A DNA stretch of 64,000 bases from Streptomyces sp. NBC_01454. GTDB taxonomy: Bacteria; Actinomycetota; Actinomycetes; Streptomycetales; Streptomycetaceae. The stretch's first letter is position 1; the number at the start of each line of letters is the position of its first letter. The position numbers and the translations under genes were made by a program. The notes beneath the pieces were generated by a model, which saw nothing but the letters and a program-made list of their open reading frames with translations, ran no database searches and had not been told where the DNA came from. Shown here one piece after another: positions 35,307-44,037 of this stretch. The stretch is from contig NZ_CP109460.1 in NCBI RefSeq assembly GCF_036227565.1, forward strand, positions 4,154,001-4,218,000, in the 5' to 3' direction.

Positions 35307-36311
35307 TCAGGAGCCGTCGGCACCGCGGGCCGCGAGCCGTGCGCGCAGTGCCCGGGCCGCCTGCGGGCCGCCCGCGGCCAGCGCGGCGGTCAGCGTGCCC
35401 GCGCCGATGAGCAGCCAGACCCCGGTGAGCAGCGGATCGGCGAGCGCGTCGGCGTAGGCGCCCGCGGCGGGCCGGGAGACCATGTCGGGCAGCGCGTCCA
35501 GGGTGCGGCGGCGCAGCAGCGCCAGCGCCACGGCCAGCAGCGCGGCGGCCGCCGCACAGCCCGCCCCGGCACCGATCAGCGCCCGCCGCCGGCGCCGCAC
35601 CAGCAGCAGCCCGCCGGCCAGACACAGCGCCGCGGCCGGCGGCAGCAGCCGTGCCCCCGTGTGGACGCGGTCGTAGAGCGCCCGCACCCGCGGCACGTCC
35701 GGCGCCTTCAGCAGCACGATCTGCACCCCGGCCCGCGGCACCTGGCGCACGACGTCGAGCCCCATGCCGTTGTGGGACAGCTGACGTCGCACCCGCTCCA
35801 CGACGGGCGTGAGATCGAGGGTGACCGCGGAGCGGCCGGGCGCGGTCAGACTGCCGTCCAGGGTCCGGTGGGCGGTGCGGTGCACCCCGTTCCACATCGC
35901 CGGGAAGCCGCGGCCGGTGACGACCTGCCGCACCTGCCGGGTCACGTACTCGCGGATGCCGCGGGTGAAGTGGCGCCGCACCGCGGGGCGTTCGGCGCGG
36001 GGGACGGCCTTCAGCAGCCCGTCGAGCCGGACATGGGCCATCACCCCGTCGGTCACATCGTCGACGACCGCCTCCTGGACGGCGGCGTTCCCGGCCAGCG
36101 GCGCCACCGCCGCCACGTAGCCGTCGGTCTCGGTCAGCTCGGTGCGCGCCCGGACGGCGGCCAGCCCCAGCGGCAGCAGCACCACGCCCACCACCAGCAG
36201 CACCCCGCCGACCAGGCCCCGCGGGCGCCGGTGCGGGCGGGGCCCGGTCGGCGGGGTCGGCTCCCCCGCCGGCACCCGCCCGCCCGGGCGTACGGGTGCG
36301 CTCGCTGACAT
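35307..36311 (-). CDS. Membrane protein with large extracytoplasmic domain
   Basis: A 334-aa protein of unassigned family. After about 30 Pro/Arg-rich residues there is one hydrophobic helix (about 33-53), an extracytoplasmic domain of about 165 residues with predicted amphipathic helices (TDGYVAAVAPLAGNAAVQEA is a segment commonly seen in actinobacterial integral membrane proteins), then three C-terminal helices separated by RRRRR and RRR. The layout resembles hypothetical Streptomyces membrane proteins near transport genes. ATG 36311 is used. It converges within 8 bp on the MDR gene. Confidence 0.65.
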   Translation of the reverse strand: MSASAPVRPGGRVPAGEPTPPTGPRPHRRPRGLVGGVLLVVGVVLLPLGLAAVRARTELTETDGYVAAVAPLAGNAAVQEAVVDDVTDGVMAHVRLDGLLKAVPRAERPAVRRHFTRGIREYVTRQVRQVVTGRGFPAMWNGVHRTAHRTLDGSLTAPGRSAVTLDLTPVVERVRRQLSHNGMGLDVVRQVPRAGVQIVLLKAPDVPRVRALYDRVHTGARLLPPAAALCLAGGLLLVRRRRRALIGAGAGCAAAAALLAVALALLRRRTLDALPDMVSRPAAGAYADALADPLLTGVWLLIGAGTLTAALAAGGPQAARALRARLAARGADGS

Positions 36312-36499
36312 CGCGGCTGTCCTTCCTGGCGGCAATCCGGTCTGCGTCCCCTGGCTCGGCCGGGTCCGGGGGAGCGCCACCCGGCGCGCCCCGCGGCCTG
36401 CTCCCAGGCAAGTGCGAACCCCCGCCGTCCGCGAGCGGGGCCGGTGCCAACGGGTGACCGGGCGCGCGGCCCGCGCTCGGCGCCGTGCCGCGGACTGTC

Positions 36500-37105
36500 T
36501 CAGCGCCGTGCCGCGGCCCGCCGACGTACCGCCCGCACCACGCCCGGCCCGAGCAGTGCGGCGGCCGTGGCGCCCACCGCCCACCACACCCAGCCGTCGC
36601 CGTCGCCGCCCTCCGGGTGCGTCTCCGGCATGTCGTCGAGGTCGCCCGAACAGGCCGTGGGCGCGAAGGATCCGCCGACGTAGACGCAGACCGTGGCGGC
36701 GGCGCGCAGGCTGCCGGGGGCCGCGGTGGCGGTGAGGTCGGGGCGGTCGCCGAGCACGGCGGTGGCGGTGAACACCTGGATGTCGTGCGCGGGCAGATCG
36801 GAGCGCCAGATCACCTTCTGCCCGCCCGTGCCCCGCCCCTCGACGGTGGCGCCGGGAGCGGTGGCGGAGGTCGTGGTGGCCGGCATCTCCTGCTCGATGC
36901 GGGCCCGGTGGACCACGGTGGGCCCCAGGTTGTGCACCGTGATGCGGTAGTCGAGCCGTTTGCCGGCCTCGGTGTCGTCGATCCCGTCGGTCACCGCGAC
37001 CGACACCGAGACGGCGGGCGGTGGTGCCTGCGGGGCGGCTGCGGCGGCGGACGGTCCGAGGAACGTGGCGGCGCACAGCAGCGTGCGGACAACGGCGGTT
37101 CTCAT
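36500..37105 (-). CDS. Secreted membrane-anchored DUF11-like protein
   Basis: A 201-aa protein. The signal peptide (1-23, ending AAAAAP) is followed by a beta-sandwich DUF11-type domain (about 30-120) with the family phrase RLDYRITVHNLGPTVVH. A short acidic/Gly spacer precedes a C-terminal hydrophobic helix (about 173-192) and a positively charged tail (RRRAAARR). This is a sortase-independent surface anchoring layout. Function unknown. The 188 bp between this gene and the membrane protein contain no recognisable element. Confidence 0.65.
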   Translation of the reverse strand: MRTAVVRTLLCAATFLGPSAAAAAPQAPPPAVSVSVAVTDGIDDTEAGKRLDYRITVHNLGPTVVHRARIEQEMPATTTSATAPGATVEGRGTGGQKVIWRSDLPAHDIQVFTATAVLGDRPDLTATAAPGSLRAAATVCVYVGGSFAPTACSGDLDDMPETHPEGGDGDGWVWWAVGATAAALLGPGVVRAVRRRAAARR

Positions 37106-37198
37106 GCCGCCATCGGAGCATCGCGGCCGCCGCCACCCGTGGCAGGCGGCTCCCTCCCGGGCACGGGTTCACCCGAGTGAGGCCCCCCGGCGGCTTTG

Positions 37199-38218
37199 TC
37201 AGTGCTCGTGCGGCCCCGGCCGGTGCACCGGACCGTGGGCGTCCGCGCAGTGCCCGGCCTGCTGTTCCGGCTCGGGACCGGGCCGCGGACCGAGCGTGAG
37301 GACGTCGTCGGGGGCGCCCTGTTCGCCGACGTGATCGACCTGGAGGGTGGCATGGGCGATGCCGTATTCGCCGCTCAGCAGCTCCTGCAGACTGCGGCGG
37401 ACCTTGTGGCAGTCGCCGCCCGGCTCCACCAGGATGTGCGCGGACAGCGCCGGCTGCCCGGAGGTGATCTGCCAGATGTGCAGATCGTGCACCTCGACGA
37501 CCTGGTCCGCGGCGCACAGATGATCGCCCAGCGCGTCCGGGTCGACCCCGGCCGGTGCGGCCTCCAGGAAGATCCGGCCGGACTCGCGCACCAGGCTCGT
37601 ACCGGCCCGCAGCATCAGCACCACGACCACCAGCGAGGCGATCGCGTCCGCCTGCCGGAAGCCCGTCGTCAGCACGATCAGACCGGAGACGGCGGTGGCG
37701 ATGAACCCGAACAGGTCGTTGAGGATGTGCTGGTAGGCGCCCTCGACGTTCAGGCTGGAGCGGTTGGCCCGGGACAGCATCCAGGTGCAGATCAGATTGA
37801 TCACGACCCCGGCCAGCGCGGTGACCAGCACCAGTCCGCCGGTCACCGCGGGCGGCGTGATCAGCCGCTGGATCGCCTCGTACCCCAGCCAGGCCGACAG
37901 CAGCAGCAGGGTGATGCCGTTGGCCTGCGCGGAGAGGATCTCGGCGCGCTTGAGCCCGTAGGTGTACCCGCCGCGGGCCGGGCGCGCGGCCAGCCGCATC
38001 GCGACCAGGGCGAGCACGATCGAGACCGCGTCGGTGAGCATGTGGGCGGCGTCCGCGATCAGCGCCAGGGAGTGCGCCAGGACACCGATCACGACCTCGA
38101 TCGCCAGATATCCGGTCAGCAGGAAGAGTGCGCCGCGCAGCCAGCGCCGGTCGGTGTCCGCCGAGACACCGTGCGCATGGCTGTGGTCGTGCCCCTGGCT
38201 GTGGGCGTGCTCGGTCAT
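37199..38218 (-). CDS. Cation diffusion facilitator (CDF) metal exporter
   Basis: A 339-aa inner-membrane H+/metal antiporter. A His-rich N-terminus (HAHSQGHDHSHAHG) is followed by six hydrophobic helices; helix 2 carries ADAAHMLTD and helix 5 HILNDLFGF, the metal-site residues of Zn/Co/Cd exporters. A C-terminal cytosolic ferredoxin-like domain (about 215-300) and another His-containing tail (HCADAHGPVHRPGPHEH) follow. ATG 38218 has a textbook AGGAGG upstream. Presence near a cobalt-requiring pathway (cob genes) is suggestive, but zinc is the commonest substrate. Confidence 0.9.
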   Translation of the reverse strand: MTEHAHSQGHDHSHAHGVSADTDRRWLRGALFLLTGYLAIEVVIGVLAHSLALIADAAHMLTDAVSIVLALVAMRLAARPARGGYTYGLKRAEILSAQANGITLLLLSAWLGYEAIQRLITPPAVTGGLVLVTALAGVVINLICTWMLSRANRSSLNVEGAYQHILNDLFGFIATAVSGLIVLTTGFRQADAIASLVVVVLMLRAGTSLVRESGRIFLEAAPAGVDPDALGDHLCAADQVVEVHDLHIWQITSGQPALSAHILVEPGGDCHKVRRSLQELLSGEYGIAHATLQVDHVGEQGAPDDVLTLGPRPGPEPEQQAGHCADAHGPVHRPGPHEH

Positions 38219-38458
38219 GGACGCCTCCTTTCCGGCTCCTGCCGATCTGGCTCCTGCTGGGAAGCAAACCGCACTTCGGCGAAAGATCCAAAGGCTGCAC
38301 CGGTGACCGTTGTCATTACCGTCGAACGGCTGATCGTGCCTGGTCAGAGCGGTGTGGGGCCGAGGGAGGGGAGAGCGGGAAACGGAAGCCGACCGCCCGG
38401 CACCGTTCCGGCGTGGGCAACGGCCGGAGCCCGTCCGGCGCGGGTAGCATCCGGCGGC

Positions 38459-38728
38459 ATGAGCGCTACGGGGGAGACCCGGCGGCCCGCGCCCGGCAGG
38501 GGCCAGATCATGGCGGTGCTCGGCCTGCTGGCCGCCGTCGCCATCCTGTACACCCACCAAGACGGCCTGCCCTTCTGGCTGGGCGCCCTGACCGGCGTCC
38601 TCGCCGTCCTCGGCCACCTGGCCTGCTTCGACGCGCCGCGCGGCATCTGGCAGTGGCTGCCGGCGATCCTCGGCTTCTGTGCGGCGTTCCTGTTCACGGG
38701 GCAGTTCCTGCGGGCGCTGCTGAGCTGA
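38459..38728 (+). CDS. Small membrane protein, unknown
   Basis: An 89-aa protein with three predicted hydrophobic segments (about 18-33, 38-55 and 65-86) and the sequence YTHQDGLPFWLGALTG between them. No family recognised. Codon usage and third-position GC fit a real gene. ATG 38459 is preceded only by a weak ribosome site. It stands alone before the cobalamin genes. Confidence 0.6.
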   Translation: MSATGETRRPAPGRGQIMAVLGLLAAVAILYTHQDGLPFWLGALTGVLAVLGHLACFDAPRGIWQWLPAILGFCAAFLFTGQFLRALLS

Positions 38729-38863
38729 GCCCGTCGGCGGCGGGCGGGTGCCCGAAGCCGGCCAAGGCTCCCCGCGGGCCGGTGCGGTCCGACCGGTCAG
38801 TAGAGTTCGGCTCCCGTCCTTCCGGACGGATCCCGTCCTCTCCCGACCCCGAGGTACCCGGCA

Positions 38864-40234
38864 GTGAGCCCCGCACCGACCGACCCGGCCGTTCCCGAAC
38901 CGCTGTGTGTCGTCGGTATCGGGGCCGACGGCTGGGACGGGCTGCCCGCCGTCTCCCGTGACGCCCTGTGTGCGGCGGAGGTGCTGATCGGCGGGGCCCG
39001 CCAGCTGGCGCTGCTGCCCGGGGAGTGCGCCGGTGTGCGCGTGCCGTGGCCGTCGCCGCTGCGTCCTGCCGTCCCCGGGCTGCTCGCCGCGTACGCCGGG
39101 CGCCGGGTGTGCGTGCTGGCCAGCGGCGATCCGATGTTCCACGGGATCGGGCGGACCCTGACCGAGGTGCTGGCGGAGCAGGCGGGCCGGGCCCCCGCGG
39201 ACGGGCCGGACCCCGGCGCCGGACCCCGGCTGCGGATCCTGCCGCACCCCTCCTCGGTCTCCTACGCCTGTGCCCGCCTCGACTGGCCGCTGGAGGACAC
39301 CGAGGTCGTCACACTCGTCGGGCGGCCCGCCGAGAACCTGGTCCGGGCGCTGTACGACGGCCGCCGGGTACTGGTGCTGTCCGCGGGCGCCGGCACCCCC
39401 GCCGAGGTCGCCGCGCTGCTGCGCACCCACGGCTTCGGCCCGACCCGGATGCGGGTGCTGGAGCAGCTCGGCGGCGCCCGTGAGCGGATGGCCGAGGGGG
39501 TGGCCGACGGCTGGGACCTGCCGCCCGGCGACGCCCTCAACGTCCTCGCGCTCGACTGCGTCCGCGCGCCCGGCACCCCGCACCTGTCCACCGTCCCCGG
39601 TCTGCCCGACGACGCCTACGCGCACGACGGCCAGCTGACCAAGCGTCATGTCCGCGCCGCCACCCTGGCCGCGCTGGCACCCGCCCCCGGTGAACTCCTG
39701 TGGGACATCGGCGGCGGCTCCGGCTCCATCGCCGTCGAATGGCTGCGCGCGCACCGCAGCTGCCGCGCCGTCAGCGTCGAGCGGGACCCGGTGCGCGCCG
39801 AGCGCATCGGCCGGAACGCGGGGGCGCTCGGCGTCCCCGGGCTGCGGGTGGTCACCGGCTCGGCGCCCGGCGCGCTGGCGGGGCTGCCGGTGCCGGACGC
39901 GGTGTTCATCGGCGGCGGGCTGACCGCCCCCGGCCTGCTCGACGCCTGCTGGGCGGCGCTGCCCGCGGGCGGCCGCCTCGTCGCCAACACGGTCACCCTG
40001 GAATCCGAGGCGCTGCTCGCCGACCGCTACCGCCGCCACGGCGGCGAACTGGTCCGGCTCGCGGTCTCCCACGCGGTGCCGGTCGGCGGCTTCACGGGCT
40101 GGCGGCAGGCGATGCCGGTCACCCAGTGGTCGGTGGTCAAGCCCCCGTCCGACGACTCGTCCGCCACCCCCTCCGCCGCCCCTTCCGCCTTCCCGGACAC
40201 GGCCCCGTCCCCGCAGGAGAACCGACCGTCATGA
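38864..40234 (+). CDS. cobL: Precorrin-6Y C5,15-methyltransferase (decarboxylating)
   Basis: A 456-aa fusion. The N-terminal CbiE-like tetrapyrrole methylase (about 1-220, VVGIGADGWDGLP and LASGDPMFHGIG) methylates C5. The C-terminal CbiT-like methyltransferase (about 235-430) has the SAM motif LWDIGGGSGSIAVEW, methylates C15 and decarboxylates the acetate side chain. It converts precorrin-6B to precorrin-8 in corrin ring synthesis. The start is GTG 38864. The gene overlaps cobM by ATGA, so the pair is translationally coupled. Confidence 0.95.
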   Translation: MSPAPTDPAVPEPLCVVGIGADGWDGLPAVSRDALCAAEVLIGGARQLALLPGECAGVRVPWPSPLRPAVPGLLAAYAGRRVCVLASGDPMFHGIGRTLTEVLAEQAGRAPADGPDPGAGPRLRILPHPSSVSYACARLDWPLEDTEVVTLVGRPAENLVRALYDGRRVLVLSAGAGTPAEVAALLRTHGFGPTRMRVLEQLGGARERMAEGVADGWDLPPGDALNVLALDCVRAPGTPHLSTVPGLPDDAYAHDGQLTKRHVRAATLAALAPAPGELLWDIGGGSGSIAVEWLRAHRSCRAVSVERDPVRAERIGRNAGALGVPGLRVVTGSAPGALAGLPVPDAVFIGGGLTAPGLLDACWAALPAGGRLVANTVTLESEALLADRYRRHGGELVRLAVSHAVPVGGFTGWRQAMPVTQWSVVKPPSDDSSATPSAAPSAFPDTAPSPQENRPS

Positions 40235-41013
40235 CCGTCCACTTCATCGGCGCGGGTCCCGGCGCCGCCGACCTGATCACCGTGCGCGGCGCCCGGACGC
40301 TGGAATCGTGCGGGGTGTGTCTGTACGCCGGCAGCCTGGTGCCGCGGGAGCTGCTCGACGCGTGCCCGCCCGGCGCCCGGCTCATCGACACCGCGCAGCT
40401 GGACCTCGACACGATCACCGCCGAGATGGTCCGCGCCCACCAGGAGGGCCACGACGTCGCCCGGCTGCACTCCGGCGATCCGTCCGTCTTCAGCGCGGTC
40501 GCCGAGCAGATGCGCCGGCTGGACGCGGCCGGGGTGCCCTACGACGTGGTGCCGGGCGTCCCCGCGTTCGCCGCGGCGGCCGCCGCCCTCAAGCGCGAGC
40601 TGACCGTCCCCACCGTCGGCCAGACCGTCATCCTCACCCGCGTCGCCCAGCGCGCCACGCCCATGCCCGAGGGCGAGGACCTCGCCACCCTCGGCCGCAG
40701 CGGCGCGCTCCTGGTCCTCCATCTGGCGGCGATGTACGTCGACCGGGTCGTCGCCGAGCTTGTGCCGCACTACGGCGCCGACTGCCCGGCCGCCGTCGTC
40801 GCCATGGCCTCGCGCCCCGACGAACTCGTGCTGCGCGGCACCCTCGACGACATCGCCGGGCAGGTGAAGGACGCGGGCGTGGTCCGCACGGCCGTCATCC
40901 TCGTCGGCCGCACCCTGGGCGCCGAGCAGTTCCGCGACAGCCACCTCTACTCGGCCGACCGCGAGCGCCCGCACGCGCCGTGCGCGGCGCCGGAGCCCAC
41001 CGACACCCCGTAG
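40231..41013 (+). CDS. cobM: Precorrin-4 C11-methyltransferase
   Basis: A 260-aa SAM-dependent tetrapyrrole methylase of the CobM/CbiF family, which adds the C11 methyl group to precorrin-4 (or cobalt-precorrin-4). Family motifs visible: FIGAGPGAADLIT at the N-terminus, LHSGDPSVFSAVAEQ, and VPGVPAFAAAAAALKRELT. It overlaps cobL by four bases. Confidence 0.95.
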   Translation: MTVHFIGAGPGAADLITVRGARTLESCGVCLYAGSLVPRELLDACPPGARLIDTAQLDLDTITAEMVRAHQEGHDVARLHSGDPSVFSAVAEQMRRLDAAGVPYDVVPGVPAFAAAAAALKRELTVPTVGQTVILTRVAQRATPMPEGEDLATLGRSGALLVLHLAAMYVDRVVAELVPHYGADCPAAVVAMASRPDELVLRGTLDDIAGQVKDAGVVRTAVILVGRTLGAEQFRDSHLYSADRERPHAPCAAPEPTDTP

Positions 41014-41143
41014 GGCCGGTGCCACCGGGACCGTCCGGGGGTGATCTGACCGCATCGGGGTGAATGGTCGTTTCCTGGCTCCCGGGGACCGGTAAGGAAG
41101 CTGCGACATCCATAGGGGGGCCGAGCCAAAGGAGTACGCCACG

Positions 41144-41503
41144 ATGCGTACCAGACTCGCCGCCGGCCTGGTCGGCGCCGCAACCGTGCTGACGCTCGTC
41201 GGCGGCCCCGTCGCCGTCGCGGACGGCAAGGACCACCCCACGCTGTCGTCGGACACCCCCGGGACGCACGACGCCTCGCCGTGGATGCACGACACCCCGA
41301 GCCGGACCGACGACACCACGGGCCGGTTCCGCGACCGCCGGGACCGCCGGAGCGACCGCCGGGACGGGCGCACCGAGGGCCGGGGGCGGTACCGCAACAA
41401 CCCGCTGCAGCTGACGGCCTGTGCCCTGAAGACGGCCCTGGGCGCGCTCACCGGCAACGACAACGCCTGCGCGGAGCGGCTCAGCCGCGGCTACCGCACC
41501 TGA
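41144..41503 (+). CDS. Small secreted Asp/Arg-rich protein
   Basis: A 119-aa protein with a clear Sec signal peptide (about 1-27, hydrophobic core then VAVADG). The mature part is rich in Asp, Arg and Thr (RDRRDRRSDRRDGRTEGRGR), followed by a short Cys-containing helix (LTACALKTALGALTGNDNACAERL; two cysteines, possibly a disulfide). No family recognised. ATG 41144 has AAAGGAG upstream. It sits between cobM and the convergent cbiD but is not obviously linked to cobalamin. Confidence 0.68.
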   Translation: MRTRLAAGLVGAATVLTLVGGPVAVADGKDHPTLSSDTPGTHDASPWMHDTPSRTDDTTGRFRDRRDRRSDRRDGRTEGRGRYRNNPLQLTACALKTALGALTGNDNACAERLSRGYRT

Positions 41504-41524
41504 CCGCCGGACCGGGGACGCCCC

Positions 41525-42748
41525 TCACCCGAGGGGCGCTCCACGTCCGGTCTCCCCGGGGCCCCGGGGTTCCACCCGCCCCACCACCATCCCCGCGCGG
41601 TCGATGCAGATGACATCGACCGCGACGGGCGCCCCCCGCAGCACGGCCAGCGACTCCTCGCGCGCCCGCGCCGCCACCAGATCCCCCAGCGGCACGCCCG
41701 CCGCGGCACACAACTGGAGTGCCGCCAGGCCCGTGTTGGCCTCCGCGACCGCCGCCGCCAGCGCCTCGTCGGCCCCGCCCTGCCGGGCCAGCTCCGCCAG
41801 GAATCCCTTGTCCACCTGGGAGCGCGCGGAGTGCAGGTCCAGATGTCCGGCCGCCAGCTTGGACAGCTTGGCGAACCCGCCGCAGACGGTCAGCCGGTCC
41901 ACCGGGTGACGCCGCAGGTACTTCAGCACCGCGCCCGCGAAGTCGCCCATGTCCAGCAGCGCGTCCTCGGGCAGGTGGTGCAGGGCGACGGCGACCTTCT
42001 CCGAGGTCGATCCCGTGCACCCGGCCACATGCCGGCGCCCCGCGGCCCGCGCCACGTCCACCCCGCGCCGGATGGAGTCGATCCACGCCGAGCAGGAATA
42101 CGGCACCACGATCCCGGTGGTGCCCAGGATCGACAGCCCGCCCAGGATGCCCAGCCGCGGATTCCAGGTGCTGCGGGCGATCTCCTCCCCGTGGTCGACC
42201 GAGATCTCCACCTCGACGTCCGGCACCGTGCCCGCCCGCACGCCGCCGTACCGTCCGGCGACCTCCGTCAGGTGCTCCCGGATCAGCTGCCGCGGCACGG
42301 GGTTGATCGCCGGTTCGCCGACGTCCAGCGGCAGCCCCGGCCGGGTCACCGTCCCGACGCCCGGCCCGGCCCGGAAGACGAGGCCCGACCCGGCGGGCAG
42401 CGCCCGTACCGTGGCGCGCACGAGCGCCCCGTGCGTGACGTCCGGATCGTCGCCCGCGTCCTTGACCACGCCCGCCATCGCGGAGGACCGGCCCGCCGCC
42501 AGCTCCTCCACCGCCAGCGCGAAGGACGGCGTCTGCCCCTTCGGCAGCGTGATCGTCACCGGGTCCGGGAACTCACCGCTCAGCAGCGCCGTGTATGCGG
42601 CCTTGCTCGCCGCCGTCGCACAGGCACCGGTCGTCCAGCCGTGCCGCAGCCCGGTGTGCGCGAGCTGCGCGCTGCGGCCGCCCGCGGCCTTGCCCGCTTC
42701 CTGCGGCCCCGTACCCTGCGGTTGCGCTTCAGCCACGGAGGAACCCAC
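41525..42748 (-). CDS. cbiD: Cobalt-precorrin-5B C1-methyltransferase
   Basis: A 407-aa CbiD-family protein that methylates C1 during ring contraction; it takes the place of CobF of the strictly aerobic route. Key region near residue 34: LRHGWTTGACATAASKAAY. Later YSCSAWIDSIRRGVD and VAGCTGSTSEK are typical. The start is GTG 42748, only 5 bp from the divergent cobK ATG, so there is no untranslated space for a normal promoter unless transcripts begin inside the opposite gene. The N-terminal 30 residues are not conserved-looking, but no better start codon lies downstream before the motif. Confidence 0.93.
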   Translation of the reverse strand: MGSSVAEAQPQGTGPQEAGKAAGGRSAQLAHTGLRHGWTTGACATAASKAAYTALLSGEFPDPVTITLPKGQTPSFALAVEELAAGRSSAMAGVVKDAGDDPDVTHGALVRATVRALPAGSGLVFRAGPGVGTVTRPGLPLDVGEPAINPVPRQLIREHLTEVAGRYGGVRAGTVPDVEVEISVDHGEEIARSTWNPRLGILGGLSILGTTGIVVPYSCSAWIDSIRRGVDVARAAGRRHVAGCTGSTSEKVAVALHHLPEDALLDMGDFAGAVLKYLRRHPVDRLTVCGGFAKLSKLAAGHLDLHSARSQVDKGFLAELARQGGADEALAAAVAEANTGLAALQLCAAAGVPLGDLVAARAREESLAVLRGAPVAVDVICIDRAGMVVGRVEPRGPGETGRGAPLG

Positions 42749-42753
42749 ATCCC

Positions 42754-43533
42754 ATGAACGACGCAGCCCGCCCGGTGCGCCACGTCCTGATTCTCGGCGG
42801 TACGACCGAGGCCCGCCGGCTGGCCGGCCTCCTGGCGCCCGACCCGTCCCTGCGGGTGACGAGCTCGCTCGCCGGCCGGGTCGCCGCGCCCCGGCTGCCC
42901 GCCGGGGAGGTACGCATCGGCGGGTTCGGCGGCCCCGAGGGCCAAGCCCGCTGGCTGCGCGAGCACGCGGTGGACGCGCTCATCGACGCCACCCATCCTT
43001 TCGCCGACACGATCAGTCGCCACGCGGCCCTGGCCGCCGGCACCGCCCATGTTCCCCTGCTCGCCCTCCGCAGGCCCGGCTGGGTACCGGGACCCGGCGA
43101 CAGCTGGCACCAGGTCACCTCCCTGGACGAGGCCGCCGCCGCCCTCCCGGCCCTCGGCAACCGCATCTTCCTCACCACGGGCCGCATGGGCCTCGCCCAC
43201 TTCGCCCACCTCACCGACCTCTGGTTCCTCGTCCGCTCCGTCGACGCCCCCGAGCCCCCCTGCCCGCCCCGGATGACGACCCTCCTGGACCGCGGCCCCT
43301 TCACGCTGGAGGGCGAGCGGGCCCTGCTGCGGGACCACCGCATCGACGTCGTCGTCACGAAGGACAGCGGGGCGGCCGCCACCGCCGCCAAGCTGACGGC
43401 GGCCCGCGAGGCGGGGGTGCCGGTGGTGGTCGTCCAGCGTCCGCCCGTGCCGGAGGGGGTGCCGGTGGCGGCGGGACCGGAGGAGGCCGTGGAATGGGTC
43501 CGCCGTCATTTCAGCGAGGCCAATTCGTGCTGA
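42754..43533 (+). CDS. cobK: Precorrin-6A reductase
   Basis: A 259-aa NADPH-dependent CobK/CbiJ-family reductase that saturates a double bond in precorrin-6A. Motifs: LILGGTTEARRLAGLL at the N-terminus, DALIDATHPFADTIS in the middle, IFLTTGRMGLAHF and the C-terminal VVTKDSGAAATAAKL. GGAGGA lies about 11-17 nt upstream, within the opposite cbiD reading frame. Its 3' end overlaps the small gene at 43511-43678 by 23 bp. Confidence 0.93.
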   Translation: MNDAARPVRHVLILGGTTEARRLAGLLAPDPSLRVTSSLAGRVAAPRLPAGEVRIGGFGGPEGQARWLREHAVDALIDATHPFADTISRHAALAAGTAHVPLLALRRPGWVPGPGDSWHQVTSLDEAAAALPALGNRIFLTTGRMGLAHFAHLTDLWFLVRSVDAPEPPCPPRMTTLLDRGPFTLEGERALLRDHRIDVVVTKDSGAAATAAKLTAAREAGVPVVVVQRPPVPEGVPVAAGPEEAVEWVRRHFSEANSC

Positions 43534-43678
43534 AGTGATTGGCCTCGCGGACCCTTTTGGCTAACTCTTCGCGGCGTTTTACGGACTCCCCGGGTTCGTC
43601 GTCCTCGCCCGGATCACCGACGCCCGTGGAATCCCCGCCCTCCTCACTCACGTCGCTCACCCCACTCACCTCACTCAC
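43511..43678 (-). CDS. 55-aa acidic small protein with TTA codon
   Basis: Starts at GTG 43678, overlapping the TGA of the upstream 73-aa gene (GTGA). The product has an acidic Gly/Asp/Glu-rich N-half and a basic-amphipathic C-half with KRREELAKRVREANHF. Leu39 is encoded by TTA (43562-43564), the rarest Streptomyces codon, read only by the bldA tRNA. No known family. Translational coupling and sequence character argue for a real gene, but it is short, and it overlaps cobK at the 3' end. Confidence 0.55.
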   Translation of the reverse strand: MSEVSGVSDVSEEGGDSTGVGDPGEDDEPGESVKRREELAKRVREANHFSTNWPR

Positions 43679-43896
43679 GGGGCGGACTTCCGCACCGCGT
43701 CCGCGAGCCGCCGTGCGACGTCCGGGGTGCATCGCCCCAGCTCCACGAGGGGCAGCGGAAAGTGCTCGGCCAGCGAGACGACGTCCACGGCCAGCGACGG
43801 CAGGGTGATGCCCGCCCCCTTCAGCGCCGTCCGCAGCTCGCCGCACGCCTGCTCCGCGTCCCTGATCTTCCCGGCCACCGGACTGCGCTCCGTCAT
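43675..43896 (-). CDS. 73-aa hypothetical, divergent from WhiJ-like regulator
   Basis: Small soluble helical protein (MTERSPVAGKIRDAEQACGE at the start, then LRTALKGAGITLPSLAVDVV). Proteins of this size and character commonly accompany Streptomyces XRE-DUF397 loci, but no named domain is recognised. Two in-frame ATGs lie 6 bp apart (43902, 43896); the latter has AGAGGAA at proper spacing. Its stop overlaps the 55-aa gene start, so the two are coupled. Confidence 0.68.
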   Translation of the reverse strand: MTERSPVAGKIRDAEQACGELRTALKGAGITLPSLAVDVVSLAEHFPLPLVELGRCTPDVARRLADAVRKSAP

Positions 43897-44037
43897 TCCC
43901 ATTTCCTCTTCTCCGTTCGCGTCCTGACTGGGCCGCCCATTCCCTTTCGCAGCCCTAGAGTCGTCACAACGAGCCGCCTCCGATAGGGAGTTGGCGTTGT
44001 CGTCGGCACGGGACAACAGGGGATGGAGGAACGGGGA

